Of a stretch of DNA of 56,184 nt, positions 31,101 through 39,945 are shown one piece after another. Each line of letters opens with the position of its first letter. Position 1 is the stretch's first letter. The DNA comes from Nemertoderma westbladi (Eukaryota; Xenacoelomorpha; Nemertodermatida; Nemertodermatidae): NCBI GenBank assembly GCA_032718475.1, contig JAUCBJ010004984.1:1-56184 (forward strand), given 5' to 3'. The notes beneath the pieces were generated by a model, which saw only the letters and a program-made list of their open reading frames with translations, did no database searches and was not told the DNA's origin. Both the position numbers and the translations under genes were made by a program.

Positions 31101-33278
31101 CTTAATGTCACCTGGACAGTAAGGACACGTGTACTCATTCGGTTGGCTGTCCCCATCCTCACCAGGATGACATTCTTGGTAGTGCTTCAATAAACTTTCC
31201 CATAATGGATATGAACAACGACATAATTGGCATCGAAACTCAGATGTGCTGACTTCTTGGGGGTGCAGCGACTGAATGTGGCTATCTAGTTGCTGCTGTG
31301 TGGCGTAAAACTTCGTGGCTGTCTTGCAATATGGACATTTGTATTGGGAGAGTTCTTCAGGTGGCGCAACCTTGTGTTTCTTACGATAATGACACCGTAA
31401 TGGCATTGCCTCGCTGTAAGAATTAGAACATAACATACACTGCAATTTTAATTCAGAGTTGACATCATTTACAATCTTATGAATTGATTTCATATGGTTT
31501 TCCAGGGCTGTAATAGAAGTAAATACTCGTTTATCAGAACAATAGGAACATTTCATAATACCAGCACTGCTTGTTACACCACCATGATTGTCCTTGTAAT
31601 GTTTCTGAAGTCCTAACCACGATACAAATTCACTGTTGCACACAGAGCAGGTGTATTGTTTGTTACGGACATCTGGAAAACGTTTTTCCTTGGAGGAAAA
31701 GTTTCTGCTCACGCCATGTTGGTTGCGCAAGTGAACTATCATAGATTTTCTTGTGAGAGTCGTTTTGTAACTTGGGCACAAAGGGCATCGTTTCTTCTTG
31801 ACTCCTGAAGGTCCTTTAAAGCGGTGGTCCAAAGTCTTGTGAACCTTCAAGCTTACATCATCCGAAAAGTTTTTCTGGCAGTGTTCGCAAATATTGAAAG
31901 AAGAATCAAGAGGAAGAGGCTCCACCATCTCGTCAATGGGTCCATCATCAACCATGTCTACATCATCGTCATCAGCCATGTCTGCATCATCATCAGCATC
32001 TACATCAAGATCAGCATCAACATCGAGTTTTCCCCAATTAGGTAAGTCGGCTAATGAAAAAGGCTTTAATTCATCATCATCAATATCGTGGAATACATCT
32101 GTTGAAGTCGAAGGTTTGTCAAGATTAAAAGAACCTCTGCTGCTAACTATGTCACTAGCAACTTCATTGTTAGCAGATGGTGTAGTAATACTATCTACTC
32201 CAGAAATTACATCATTATTCTCAGGTTCTAAAGATTCAAAGGTATCATTTTGAACAGTGATTGAGTCTTTTTCAATGCGACTCTCATTGGTATTATTATC
32301 ACTAAAGTTTACAACATCAAAGTCGGTCTCCTCTTGGTGGCTCCTGTGCACCATTCTGATGTGAGAGTCGAGAGAGTCTTGATTGGGAAAGATGGTGGTA
32401 CCGGAAGGGCAATGTTGACAGACGATCTGAGCTTCTATGGGAATTCCTCCATGGACTGCCTTATAGTGAGTCTTCAACGAACACCAGGACTTCAGATGGC
32501 GGCTGCACAGAATACAGACAAATGGGTGCTGGGATGGACTTGGTTTCGAGCTTGGCGGTGATGAAGTCTCATTCACAGTGTTGATATTGTCACGGCTGCT
32601 CATAGCGTGGAGCAACGCCTTGTGTTCCATCATCATATCTTCTTTAGGGAATTTCGCTGAACATTCAGTACATGAGAAGGAGGTCTGCTGTTTGGTTGGG
32701 TTGTGAAGAAGTTTAATGTGGTTATCTAATGTCTCCTGACTGCAGAACATCCTGCCGCACTGTGGACAATCGAAGGTAGAACTGAGCATACGGGACACGA
32801 CAGAAGGCCTCTTGACCTTTCGTTTCTGGGCACCGACGGGTTTAATCCCACCAGAATCCGCGTTCGAACTACTTCGGCTGATAGTCGAGTACACCGGGCT
32901 GATTTCCGATGCATCTCCAACTTCCTGATCATTAATGATCGTTGGCTGCAGTGGTTTATCCAACATATCGTCTTCGGCCACTTCCCGACCATCCACCGAG
33001 CCATACACGCGGCTCACTTTGATCCCCAACTCGTCCGCGTCCGGACTTACTCGCTCGTCAACTCGTTGTAGCAAACTTTCTATCTCGGGAGATTTGTAGG
33101 GAAGGCCGTTCCCCTGATTTTGGGTCGAGTACTGCTGGGAATTGGACGACGACGTCTGGTTGGTATACTCCGGTCGGGACGGTGGGCTAGTGTAGGACGA
33201 GTTGGGTGGTCCCATCCCGGTTCCAGATTGTCCCATCCCGGTTCCACTCAACATTGCCGGGGCTCCCCCCATCATTTG
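25116..33278 (-). CDS. giant C2H2 zinc-finger protein, exon 4 (2,720 codons plus stop)
   Basis: This is the last and largest exon of a four-exon gene, preceded by an acceptor (TTATTCCTTAG) at 33279. Added to exons 39416-39264, 38593-38246 and 37998-37786, all joined in phase 0, it predicts about 2,958 aa. The start of this exon is Gly/Met/Ser-rich. It is followed by a basic KRKVKRPS (likely nuclear signal, about residue 151 from its first Met) and then about 56 zinc fingers counted by eye. Most are CCHH; the last three are CCHC. An acidic block (DVDADDDADMADDDD type) lies between fingers 4 and 5. Two SUMO-type motifs (IKQEP and VKREP) lie towards the C-terminus, which ends in long acidic stretches. 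It is probably a nuclear DNA- or RNA-binding regulator. No named orthologue is recognised. Confidence 0.9.
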   Translation of the reverse strand, partial: QMMGGAPAMLSGTGMGQSGTGMGPPNSSYTSPPSRPEYTNQTSSSNSQQYSTQNQGNGLPYKSPEIESLLQRVDERVSPDADELGIKVSRVYGSVDGREVAEDDMLDKPLQPTIINDQEVGDASEISPVYSTISRSSSNADSGGIKPVGAQKRKVKRPSVVSRMLSSTFDCPQCGRMFCSQETLDNHIKLLHNPTKQQTSFSCTECSAKFPKEDMMMEHKALLHAMSSRDNINTVNETSSPPSSKPSPSQHPFVCILCSRHLKSWCSLKTHYKAVHGGIPIEAQIVCQHCPSGTTIFPNQDSLDSHIRMVHRSHQEETDFDVVNFSDNNTNESRIEKDSITVQNDTFESLEPENNDVISGVDSITTPSANNEVASDIVSSRGSFNLDKPSTSTDVFHDIDDDELKPFSLADLPNWGKLDVDADLDVDADDDADMADDDDVDMVDDGPIDEMVEPLPLDSSFNICEHCQKNFSDDVSLKVHKTLDHRFKGPSGVKKKRCPLCPSYKTTLTRKSMIVHLRNQHGVSRNFSSKEKRFPDVRNKQYTCSVCNSEFVSWLGLQKHYKDNHGGVTSSAGIMKCSYCSDKRVFTSITALENHMKSIHKIVNDVNSELKLQCMLCSNSYSEAMPLRCHYRKKHKVAPPEELSQYKCPYCKTATKFYATQQQLDSHIQSLHPQEVSTSEFRCQLCRCSYPLWESLLKHYQECHPGEDGDSQPNEYTCPYCPGDIKFSTKDEVDSHINSEHKSGAIDQLPPAPRHDTTQKKDKQFECVICSSKFTEMNSLKHHCYNKHGRLPENLLKLKCRYCEEEKIFTSDESLKNHMKCVHCIENEEDYSSKLKCPLCPCAYKDEVSLRSHCRRRHGHLPTELMAFKCRYCKISKAFFKQDFLDMHIKTVHPRKAQLTCKACPSVFNEWEHLDKHYTNYHSQIVTQEPPFLCPYCYDEPSFDTGKELGTHLETYHKPAIEDINMLPGEVTRLSCPYCLIKRFYTSQEKLDGHIRHVHPGKILGFTKGASNFKCELCPCSFKKLENLESHCEEAHNGETVNSSETMEADSTTFICPYCQFNGFDNRADLEAHVELLHATKKTNGDNRSGPSQMRNDPALCNKKKFECILCSSCFTDFGNLRNHYMNIHGRIPNAVLKKRCPYCTETRIFTSAQSLQNHLRCVHCIDSADDYEAKLRCPLCPAAYKDDISLRHHCRKRHGHLPPEIISCKCPYCKVPKFYCKQVSLDAHIRQMHPRKAQLQCKYCPSMFNSWENLRDHYLEQHVADTDNNPDHMLFPCPFCPVGKISEFLTGAELGKHILEEHPNKEIDNGNVPDEVQKLRCPFCLVNRFYTSQDKLDGHIRHVHPGKVTQDGVFKCQLCHCSFLTAENLVNHTLELHSDTESPGTGVNEFKCIFCSQTFAKRPELDLHISLKHKAKSRTLKSNYMQKKLSLFKKFECILCNCKFTEFSNLRHHYLTKHGRLPDSILKMRCQHCPELKIFTNKLSLKNHMRAMHRICCENDYKDKHKCQVCPASFFDPIALRSHYKKRHGSVPKSLSRLRCQFCQVERFYSSQSKLDNHLRHVHHSKVQYQCQICNAGFIEILDLISHIEGVHDDKEASAAVPFDCLYCNGKHNLNSWEELSEHLKEFHNAECFSDIGSLSEEGKLKCTYCSFTKLYTSRSTLDNHMRNMHPDKVQFRCKVCSDSHVEMIDLVTHVENVHSPDDVMNISFVCPYCPDTPPFTSCDELVTHATTVHESPVFQDIGCSVGKKLKCMYCKISRAYTSQERLDGHIRNTHVDRVKFTLEADCEMCIYKGELDSLDTHYLTEHGCEHPAGTYTFTCPYCNDVPCLLSRSDVQKHLTIVHKVSSYAEVGTQRSEGKLPCSYCKFSRFYTCRAKLDGHIRNTHLGSILFHCPICSETFSEPWFLENHLTADHSDVPSLNADAVYGCSFCPENDTIKTRNEVERHLRDVHSSALFSEVGVPLGAKYRCPYCKFSRLYTSQDKLDGHIRNTHPNMVFGIVQAANECKCELCPCSFAEPRNLKYHYIECHKDNDGTHTHFNCPYCPDSPRFPSRIELLSHMETNHNSTTVPVYGSKVNMKREKKFECIICANKLTEWGKLVKHYKTLHSGLPTSMAHLQCPMCREIKFFYCEDSLALHFRLHHKCSLASYMRCKKDENAQLHLFKCNTCNERFDKWADLNTHFSTLHPIEPRFKSPRLLHCPQCPIGSPGFTAASLKLHLRTIHQVQTPLRALFKLKRNIMLNHPIDYYNRLGEESSLGVSGVQIKQEPVDDSYNEEGISEEWIQQFINQFDEEDDVDISLKNVNNANDSVAEKPSTSHDSDPIDKYVDSETDIEIVGSNETRKRQYLSPPKGGKPAKFNKLESLISKLKLPGDDPEEEYESNDDDDDGAEYICGECDRVFQKKAKFLVHMDQAHGKCPQEVMEPDDAEANKLNTSKDVMYTCNNCGETFARKILLIHHMQDCAVDSTTPSYDYSNATSSQDSNALNCSKCGIKYKRRGYLIKHERICQGRTDVVDLIENPPTLARLVIKVKREPISDIDKESETGSHTDIGSVVGSVGGSASPGMPVGSTNMSCPYCDKPFKRPSYMARHVSVCKLQQHQEFDGNEALVDDKDVVFDVDDEDADDNDTDKVSDDGKVDESVSDNIKMDAADSDDVDMCLGKDKESEVDEGVLDDVTSECDEVVFPKKQLEDEFVERDTVDVMLSNGLVDSDDSSNAAGS

Positions 33279-33944
33279 CTAAGGAATAAAATAATATTAA
33301 GAACGTTTACGAAAATTTCACTGGCATATTTAACATTACGCACCGTTTAAGAAATTTATGCAAAGTACCACTTTACAATGTACAGATCTGAGTTTGTTTA
33401 ACAAGGATGAACATAAAAAAAATCTTTGCCACCAGTAGGAATAAAGTTTCAGTCGGAAATTGTAAAAATATGCAACGATAATCATATTGAAAACAGCATA
33501 GGAAACATTTTTTGGTTTATAGTACGGTTAAAAACAATTATTGATACAGAAAATTACCCGTGAAGCATTTGAATTGTTTGTATTTTTTGTGAAATATAAT
33601 GAATTTTTTAATTTTTTTGTATTTTTTAAATTGAACAATGTAGGGAGTGGATTTTGGGAGGATGAGGGGTACCTCGGACCTATTTTATTAAGCGGGAAGT
33701 TTATGGAGGAGTACGGAATTGTTAATGCACGGCTGTTAAACGGTGGCTTATTGTTATATGATTTAATTACATAATAATTATAATATAACATCGAGAATTA
33801 TTAATATAGTAGGATGAGGCAGAAGCAGAATATAGTCTAGTAAAACAGTCTAACTCTAAAATATATAAAACTGTCTAACTAAAACTAATAAAAGGCGTAA
33901 TATTATGGGTTTGTTCAGGAGTGGAAAAAATGAGAAAGCGCGTC
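33279..33944 (-). other. intron 3 of the zinc-finger gene, first part; no gene seen
   Basis: AT-rich intronic DNA. Short ORFs on both strands at 33528-33791 overlap each other and have no recognisable features. Confidence 0.5.
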
Positions 33945-34030
33945 ACCGGGGGTTGAACCAGCGCTATACGTACGTTTCGGCCTAACACGCCTCCTCAGTA
34001 GCGCTAACCAGTTCAGCCACTAGCCCCTGA
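33944..34030 (-). repeat. tRNA-like sequence (tRNA pseudogene or SINE head)
   Basis: On the minus strand TGGCTGAACTGG (34019-34008) fits the RNA polymerase III A box, and GTTCAACCC (33958-33950) fits the B box. They lie 61 bases apart, longer than a standard tRNA (about 45). The sequence begins GGGGCTAGTGGCTGAACTGG. The acceptor and T stems do not pair, so it is not a functional tRNA. It lies in intron 3 of the zinc-finger gene, in the same orientation as that gene. Confidence 0.55.
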
Positions 34031-35164
34031 CATTCACTCTCCCACCTAATCCACTTCTGTTGAACGGGCAGTCTTAAGTTGCATATATTCTATCTCTAAC
34101 TATCTCTTAATTAATTTAATTAAATTTAATAAAGCAGTAATGGACTAAGTGACGAAAGAGATGAATCACTGAATTCTCTCATTGGAATAAATTTCATGAA
34201 AGGAAGTATTTAGTAGGCCTATTATACGAAACTTTAGTATCAACGCGAAACAACTAAAAATTACACTTTTTTCCAAAATATGTGCGCTATATTTTCAGAA
34301 AATTATTAAAGTCAGACTTAATTAAGAATCCGTTCACATAAAACAGGCAAAATTATTGAAATTTATCGTAAAATGAATTTTCTTCGGACGTTAGGCCAGG
34401 GGTTACGCACAAAGTCTGACGACTTATTTCAATATCTACTATTTTATTCTTCATAATTTAAAAAAATATAAAAATAACGTTCGAAGAATAAAAACGTTTG
34501 CTCTAGAACAATAATTTTTACTAACCATCAGGAACATGTTCTAGATCATCAAAAAATAACAAAAAATAGCCATGTGTATGATTTTTAACTCTTATAAAAC
34601 ATTCCAGAAGAAAAAAAGTAATTTCTAGAAATTATTTTAAAAATAGGCAACAACAACAAGCTATAATATTGGCTATCATAATTTTTTTTTGAAACACTCA
34701 AAGATAAAAAAATATATTCTATAACTTTTTTAATTTGTACAACTTTAAAACAACTTTTTCTTAGAAAAAACATATTTTGGTATGGGTGCGAATTGTTCGG
34801 GCCCCAAATGTCGAGACCAAATTGTGCGGATCCCAATTGTGCGGGTACCAATTGACCGGTTACAATTATTTACAGCGAAACTGAACCCGAAACTTAAAAT
34901 TCCTCTACGGTTGCTGTGGTTCCTGAGCAAACAAATCCTGTTTTTATTAATAAATTAAAATAACGGCTAATAACAACCAGCAGACGGAGACTGCATTGCT
35001 ACAAACAACTGCAAACCCAGGAAGTAACATTTGCAATATTAGTACATTTTCTACTTTTGACTTATTGACACGATTTTCAATTTAATCTGCACCAACAATC
35101 AAACATTCCACTCCGCCCTTCCAATGACTGCCTCCCCACTTGTGACGGCCACCTTGGCGAATTA
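34031..35164 (-). other. intron 3 of the zinc-finger gene, middle; short degenerate tandem motif
   Basis: AT-rich intronic DNA. At 34789-34864 the motif CAATTGTGCGGGTACC is repeated about five times in degenerate 16-17-bp units (AATTGTTCGGGCCCC, AATTGTGCGGATCCC and so on). No gene is seen. Confidence 0.5.
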
Positions 35165-35339
35165 ATATCCCGCCTCAATGTTAAATTCTCAATTTAGGGA
35201 AAGGAACAGGTTACAGTGGCACGATATTTTAACCAAAACAATAAACTAAACACAATAGAACAGGTTGCAGTTTTAATTTTGAGAGTAATCATCTGTTACT
35301 TGCGTCCAATTTCCCCTGGTGAGGGATGCATTTATTGCC

Positions 35340-35370
<31 letters not shown>

Positions 35371-35420
35371 TATCTGCCCACTTTCTATAAATGTCCGGCC
35401 CATAATAGCTCTCACTTATA
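35165..35420 (-). repeat. dispersed repeat RepC with a poly-C edge
   Basis: RepC in minus orientation. Landmarks on the plus strand are TTAGGGAAAGGAACAGGTTACAG type sequence, AAACAATAAACTAAA, AACAGGTTGCAGTTTT and CCCCTGGTGAGGGATGCAT. A pure C run of about 28 follows at about 35343-35370. Compare the copies at 37385, 39700, 41126 and 44380. Confidence 0.8.
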
Positions 35421-35639
35421 TCTCGTACTATTAATAAAATACATAAATATATATTAATATTAATTGCGATAATATTCCGTGCACCCATCACTATATAGCT
35501 GAAAGGAGTTTATGAGAATGGTAGTAAACTATTCGAATATATTATATTCGATACAAAAATATTCGAATATTTGTTGATACTTTTAGTATAGTAATTAATA
35601 TCCACCATCCTAAATTTAATAGAACTAGTGAGAATAACT

Positions 35640-37020
35640 CTATTCCACAGCGCTGATTGAACCCCGACAACAAAGGGCATTCCCCCTCACTAAGGCTATC
35701 CCGATGCGCTGCTTCAGCCACAAGCTCTCGCGTGGGTCTCCTGACTCCGCTATGAGTCTTCGGCCAAGATCTTTTAACACGCTGATGGTGGATGGACCGA
35801 ATACTCCTGTGGTCTCGAAGGCCAGGGGTTCGAATTGGTACTGCTGACCCAAATTGCGGTATTTCACACGCTTTAGCTCCTCCGCTGCTGCTGATGCTGA
35901 GGATAGCTCAATGGCAGAGCGAATAATGTGGGATGGGGCAAAGGTATCCACACATGTAGCATCCCATACCAGGCACCGGCCTTTCGAGAAGGGGTAGAAG
36001 ATGGTCATACCATCAGGACGTTTCCCACCTCCCCTATCCAACCCAGTAGGTTCCAGGACAGATGGTAGACCAGCTCCGCTCAGTGAACGTTTCAGCACAT
36101 CGTTGAGAGCTGCATGACGTGGGAACCTACCCATGCTGTTTCGGCAGGACAGTGCATGGTGCCCAAGAATATCCACTTCCTTGCCACACTTGCAGGTGTG
36201 TTTATGGCAGATAGGTGCACCAACTCTCTGTGCTATACCAATTCGAAGAGCTTCTGGATCCATATTCGACCCTAAAGATGGAATAGGGGTAGCATGAAGC
36301 CAAAGCCCACTCTCCACTTGCGCTGCTGCAGCCAGGCGTGCTGTTTCGACCTGATCCGCTTTAGCAAACAGGTCTCTCTGTGTTATAGTCACAGAGATAG
36401 TGTCCCAGGCTTTCTGGTTATTCCTGGCTGCCCCACTGGGTTCCTCAACTGAAGAGAACTTCTCCCTCCATGCCTTGACGGCTCCTGCCAAATCACACGA
36501 TGGCTCCAGTCCAAATGTGTTAGAGAGGACGGAGTTAACGAGGATATCGGTGGGATGAAGAGAGGAAATATAACTAGGCAGTGCCAGATCTTCCAACTTA
36601 CGGATCCCAAGTCCCCCGAGACTGACTGGTAGTGATCCCTGGGTACTGGATTTCGCCTGAAAGTTAACATTGGTGATACTAGAAAGGGCATCTTGGACAA
36701 CTGTATCAAATTCCTGCAAGTCACCAGTGTTGTTGAATGTGGGTGATGTGCGCAGAGTGTACTGTAGCCGGGGGACTGCCAGACAATTCTTGAGTCAAGG
36801 TGAAGCCTTGATGTGCATAAACATGTACCAGCCGATCAACCATCACCTCGAGAGACTTGAGCTTTGATTGGATAGCTGGTTTAATAGCATCGCGTGTAAG
36901 GGGAGCTCCTAGAAGGACCTGGTCCACCTTGTTTAGGACCCTAATATTAGGGAGGAGCTGACTGAACTTGTGGATTGTCTCAGTAGCGGCTTCTGGTGTA
37001 TGGTTGAGTAGTATCAATAT
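35640..37020 (-). mobile_element. decayed non-LTR retrotransposon C-terminal half with restriction-like endonuclease motifs
   Basis: Two overlapping frames (37017-36721 and 36719-35640) encode one product broken by a frameshift near 36775-36800. The second frame reads back into CLAVPRLQYTLRTSP at 36798 and continues as LQEFDTVVQ. After a thumb-like region (LPVSLGGLGIRKLEDLALP) comes a zinc knuckle, CKCGKEVDILGHHALSC (C-x-C-x8-H-x4-C). A PD-(D/E)XK-like site follows (RPDGMTIFYP, then LVWDATCVDT). This order is that of R2-type elements, whose nuclease cuts the target. The RT palm is missing, so the copy is 5'-truncated and dead. It lies inside intron 3 of the zinc-finger gene, in the same orientation. 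Confidence 0.8.
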
Positions 37021-37029
37021 ATCAATTGA

Positions 37030-37175
37030 GTAGTATTATTTACTAGTGTAATTAATATTAATATTATAATAAATAAATTATATAAAATTATAATAAATAA
37101 ATTATATAAAATTATAATAAATAAATTATATAAAATTATAATAAATAAATTATATAAAATTATAACAAATAATAT
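37030..37175. repeat. AT-rich tandem repeat
   Basis: About five units of AAATAAATTATATAAAATTATAAT type (roughly 24 bp), directly beside the 5' side of the truncated retrotransposon. Confidence 0.8.
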
Positions 37176-37384
37176 TATAAATATTAGATGAGCCTTTCTC
37201 TATTTCTTGGAAATGCAGATCGAAAAATCAGACAATAATTTTTAATCTGTCGGGGAAAACTAGTTGTTTAGGTCGCGTAAACCACGAGTGGGTTTATGCC
37301 AAGAATGCAACGAGTATAATAACGAAACAACTGGCAGAGTCGCTATATTCCACGCTCGTCTCGGCGAACGTGGAAAAATATAGC

Positions 37385-37570
37385 ATTTTCAGATAGGGAT
37401 GGGGGGAGGGGGTCGACACAATCAAAGTGAATCCCTCTCTATAGGGGAAAAACGACGCAAATAACAGCTGATTACTCCTAACAATAAAACTGTTACATAA
37501 CGTGCCACTGTAACCTGCTCCTTTCCCTAATTTGGTAATTTGCCATTGGGACGAAATATTATTTCGTCGA
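37385..37570 (+). repeat. dispersed repeat RepC
   Basis: A G-rich edge (GGGATGGGGGGAGGGGG) is followed by CTATAGGGGAAAAACGACGC, AACAGCTGATTACTCC, AATAAAACTGTTAC and CCACTGTAACCTGCTCCTTT. Lies in intron 3 of the zinc-finger gene, on the opposite strand to the gene. Confidence 0.75.
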
Positions 37571-37785
37571 GATGGGATTTGTGTCAAGTTCCCGGGCCCT
37601 GCCTCAGCATTTTCATACAAAAATTGGTTATGCAATAAAAGGAGCAATTATAGATTTTAATTAAATAATAAATTTAAATTTAAAAAACAATAATTGTAAT
37701 TTTCAAGAACAATCAATAAAAGTGCTCGAATATTCCAATATCATCGAATCACAGAAACTGTAATATAAAGAATCATTGACTGCAC

Positions 37786-37998
37786 CTGTATCATTTGCTG
37801 GAATGCATTAGTTTGCTGATTCCCCTGTTGATTGGCTGAGACCGGCGGTTGTTGTTGTACCAAAGCGTCCTTTAACATCGCCAAACTTTGAGTCTGTTGC
37901 ATTATCATTGAGTTTAACATGGTCAGATTCTGCATCATTCCATTAACCCATCCCAAAGGGTTAGCCATTCCCATGGAACTCATATCCGGTTGAGCTTG
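37786..37998 (-). CDS. zinc-finger gene, exon 3 (71 codons)
   Basis: The acceptor AATCTTTCAG precedes CAAGCTCAACCG at 37998, and the donor ATACAG/GTGCAG follows 37786. Both junctions are phase 0. It encodes a Met/Gln-rich segment (QAQPDMSSMGMANPLGW to FQQMIQ) without fingers, probably a flexible activation- or interaction-type region. The frame runs into exon 4 as FQQMIQ-QMMGGAP. Confidence 0.75.
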
Positions 37999-38245
37999 CT
38001 GAAAGATTATCAATTAAATTATCCTTAAAAATACAGTATGTTTGTACCCAAATACCCAAAGTATCAGGGTATTTCAGCAGTAAACTAAAGTATATGAAAG
38101 GAATATAGCAGCTGGGGGATTTGGTGGGGTTTGCCATGGATCTACTTTACGTAACATGTCATAGAATACTTGGGGTAATAATAACATACTACAATGGGGG
38201 GCTAGGTACACATATTTATTATGAATAAACTAAAGCAGCACTTAC

Positions 38246-38593
38246 TTGGGCTCCATTCCCGCAAGCCATTGCTGACATCATAGTCTGTAGCATCTGCTGC
38301 ATTGGCTGATTGCTTCCAGAGCCGGTGGGTCCCATGTGTCCTCCAGGGGGCGTAGGAAACATAGCGGAAGGGATCTGTGAGTGCGGTGGCATGCCGCTAG
38401 GTGGCGCTGAGTTCCCCATTTGGGATAGGAAGTTGCTATGGAGTGGGGGAGGTCCACATGGCGAGTTCCCATAAGCGGCGCTAGGAGGCGTGTGATGGCC
38501 CGCGTGTGGAGGATGCGGGGATGGGTAATGGTTGGGATGGGGCCCGGGATGGGGGCTTGGACCGCCATATATGCCACTATGAGGGCTCCGAAT
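38246..38593 (-). CDS. zinc-finger gene, exon 2 (116 codons)
   Basis: The acceptor ATTAATATAG precedes ATTCGG, and the strong donor CCCAA/GTAAGT follows; both are phase 0. It encodes a Pro/His/Gly-rich stretch (YGGPSPHPGPHPNHYPSPHP) followed by PMQQMLQTMMSAMACGNGAQ. Composition matches exons 1 and 3, which supports a single low-complexity N-terminal region of about 239 residues. Confidence 0.75.
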
Positions 38594-39263
38594 CTATATT
38601 AATAAAATTAGACAATAATATATTTACATTCAGAACATTAGTTAATAACAATTCGTGCGGCTTGTACTTTGTACTGTAAGTAGGTGTCTAGGTCTACCAA
38701 TAGTATGGTTTATAAGTACGAAGTTATCTATATACTTACGTGTTACTAACACTAGATATCACCCACCATAAACGACATAGACTAGCCACAGTTTCTGCCT
38801 TTCCTTCTTTCAATATCTACTACTGACAAACTGTATGGTAGTTAATCCTATTACCTTACAAATTCTCTCTTCAACTTCTTGTAAAAAAAACGCAAACAAC
38901 TTTTTTGGCATCGCAATATATCGTCCACAAACAATTTCACAGTGGATTGACTTGAGAAACGTGCACTGCACTGCATGCTGTTGCTGTATAACTATAACTA
39001 CGATGATAGAATATTATTTTGGGTTTAAAAGAAAAACACCCGTCGTTAAGAAAATGTGTTTGAAGGAAGTTTGTACAGTAAATTAAGAATAAATTCTAAC
39101 TTTAGGAGATGTTGCATTGTGGTTGGAAGTTAGGGCCAAGCTATCCACAGCAACCACCAACCTTCATCTCAGTGTAGTACCAGAGTGTATCACTAAATTA
39201 ACAAATATATTCATTATATAGGCAATAAAATTAACTTGTATGAGACCCGCATCGATTACTTAC

Positions 39264-39463
39264 ATTCGGTATGTGTGGGTGGTAACCGTAAGGTGATACG
39301 CCATGGTTGGCGTCCCCAACTCCCGGCATTCTAATAGATGGGGTGAGGGATTGCAGTCGGGGTGGGGGCCCAATCCCTCCGGGCCCGTGGAGCGGGCGGG
39401 AGTAAGGATGGGACATAGGTAGGACGGTAGCACTGGTGGCTGGATTCAAATCAGATCAATTAC
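39264..39463 (-). CDS. zinc-finger gene, first coding exon
   Basis: The exon has a donor CCGAAT/GTAAGT at 39264 (phase 0) and an acceptor CTTTTACAG just before 39463. An in-frame TGA lies at 39458-39456, so translation must start downstream. The first ATG is at 39416 (MSHPYSRPLHGPGG), giving 51 codons (39416-39264) that end GYHPHIPN. Bases 39417-39463 would be 5' UTR, and a further untranslated exon lies upstream. The Pro/Gly/His-rich content matches exon 2. Confidence 0.65.
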
Positions 39464-39690
39464 CTGTAAAAGTTAATTAAATTGTTGATTAAAAATTATA
39501 GGGCTCAGGTAATAATGATGTATTATTATTCATGCCACAGTCACAGAATATAGTGATCTCCAACGCACACTTGTCGCATGCTGGTTAGCTGTACCAAAAG
39601 GGACAGGTCGGTGGGAAGAGGGGGGTTGGGTGGGGGCGAGGGGGGTAGGGGGGTGGGGGTCGTCAAACCCATGTCGGCGAATTAATTTCA
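39464..39690. other. upstream of the zinc-finger coding region; G-rich tract
   Basis: Bases about 39615-39660 hold repeated runs of 4-7 G separated by one to four bases (GGGGGGTTGGGTGGGGGCGAGG and onwards), a strong G-quadruplex candidate on the plus strand. It may instead be the G-rich edge of the RepC copy that follows. No gene is seen. Confidence 0.6.
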
Positions 39691-39945
39691 CGTCTCAAAA
39701 AGAGCGTGAACAGAGACAGGGAGGGTGAGGGAAAATTTACGCAAATCCGATCTTGGGTGATAATATAAATATATCTCCTCAATGATAAATTATCAAATTA
39801 GGGAAAGGAGCAGGTTAGAGTGGTACGATATTATAATCAAAACAATAAACTAAAGTCTATAGAACAGGTTTCAGTTTTATTTTGAGAGTAATCGGTTGTT
39901 ATTTGCGTCGATTTTTCCCTGGAGAGGGATGCATTTATATTACTT
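39690..39945 (-). repeat. dispersed repeat RepC
   Basis: RepC in minus orientation: TTAGGGAAAGGAGCAGGTTA, AAACAATAAACTAAA, GAACAGGTTTCAGTTTT, TCCCTGGAGAGGGATGCAT. Its far end runs into the G-rich tract at 39615-39660, as in other copies. Confidence 0.75.

Noticed and set aside
33528-33791. Overlapping ORFs on both strands in intron 3 of the zinc-finger gene
   Set aside because: They are mirror-strand openings in AT-rich intronic DNA without protein-like features.
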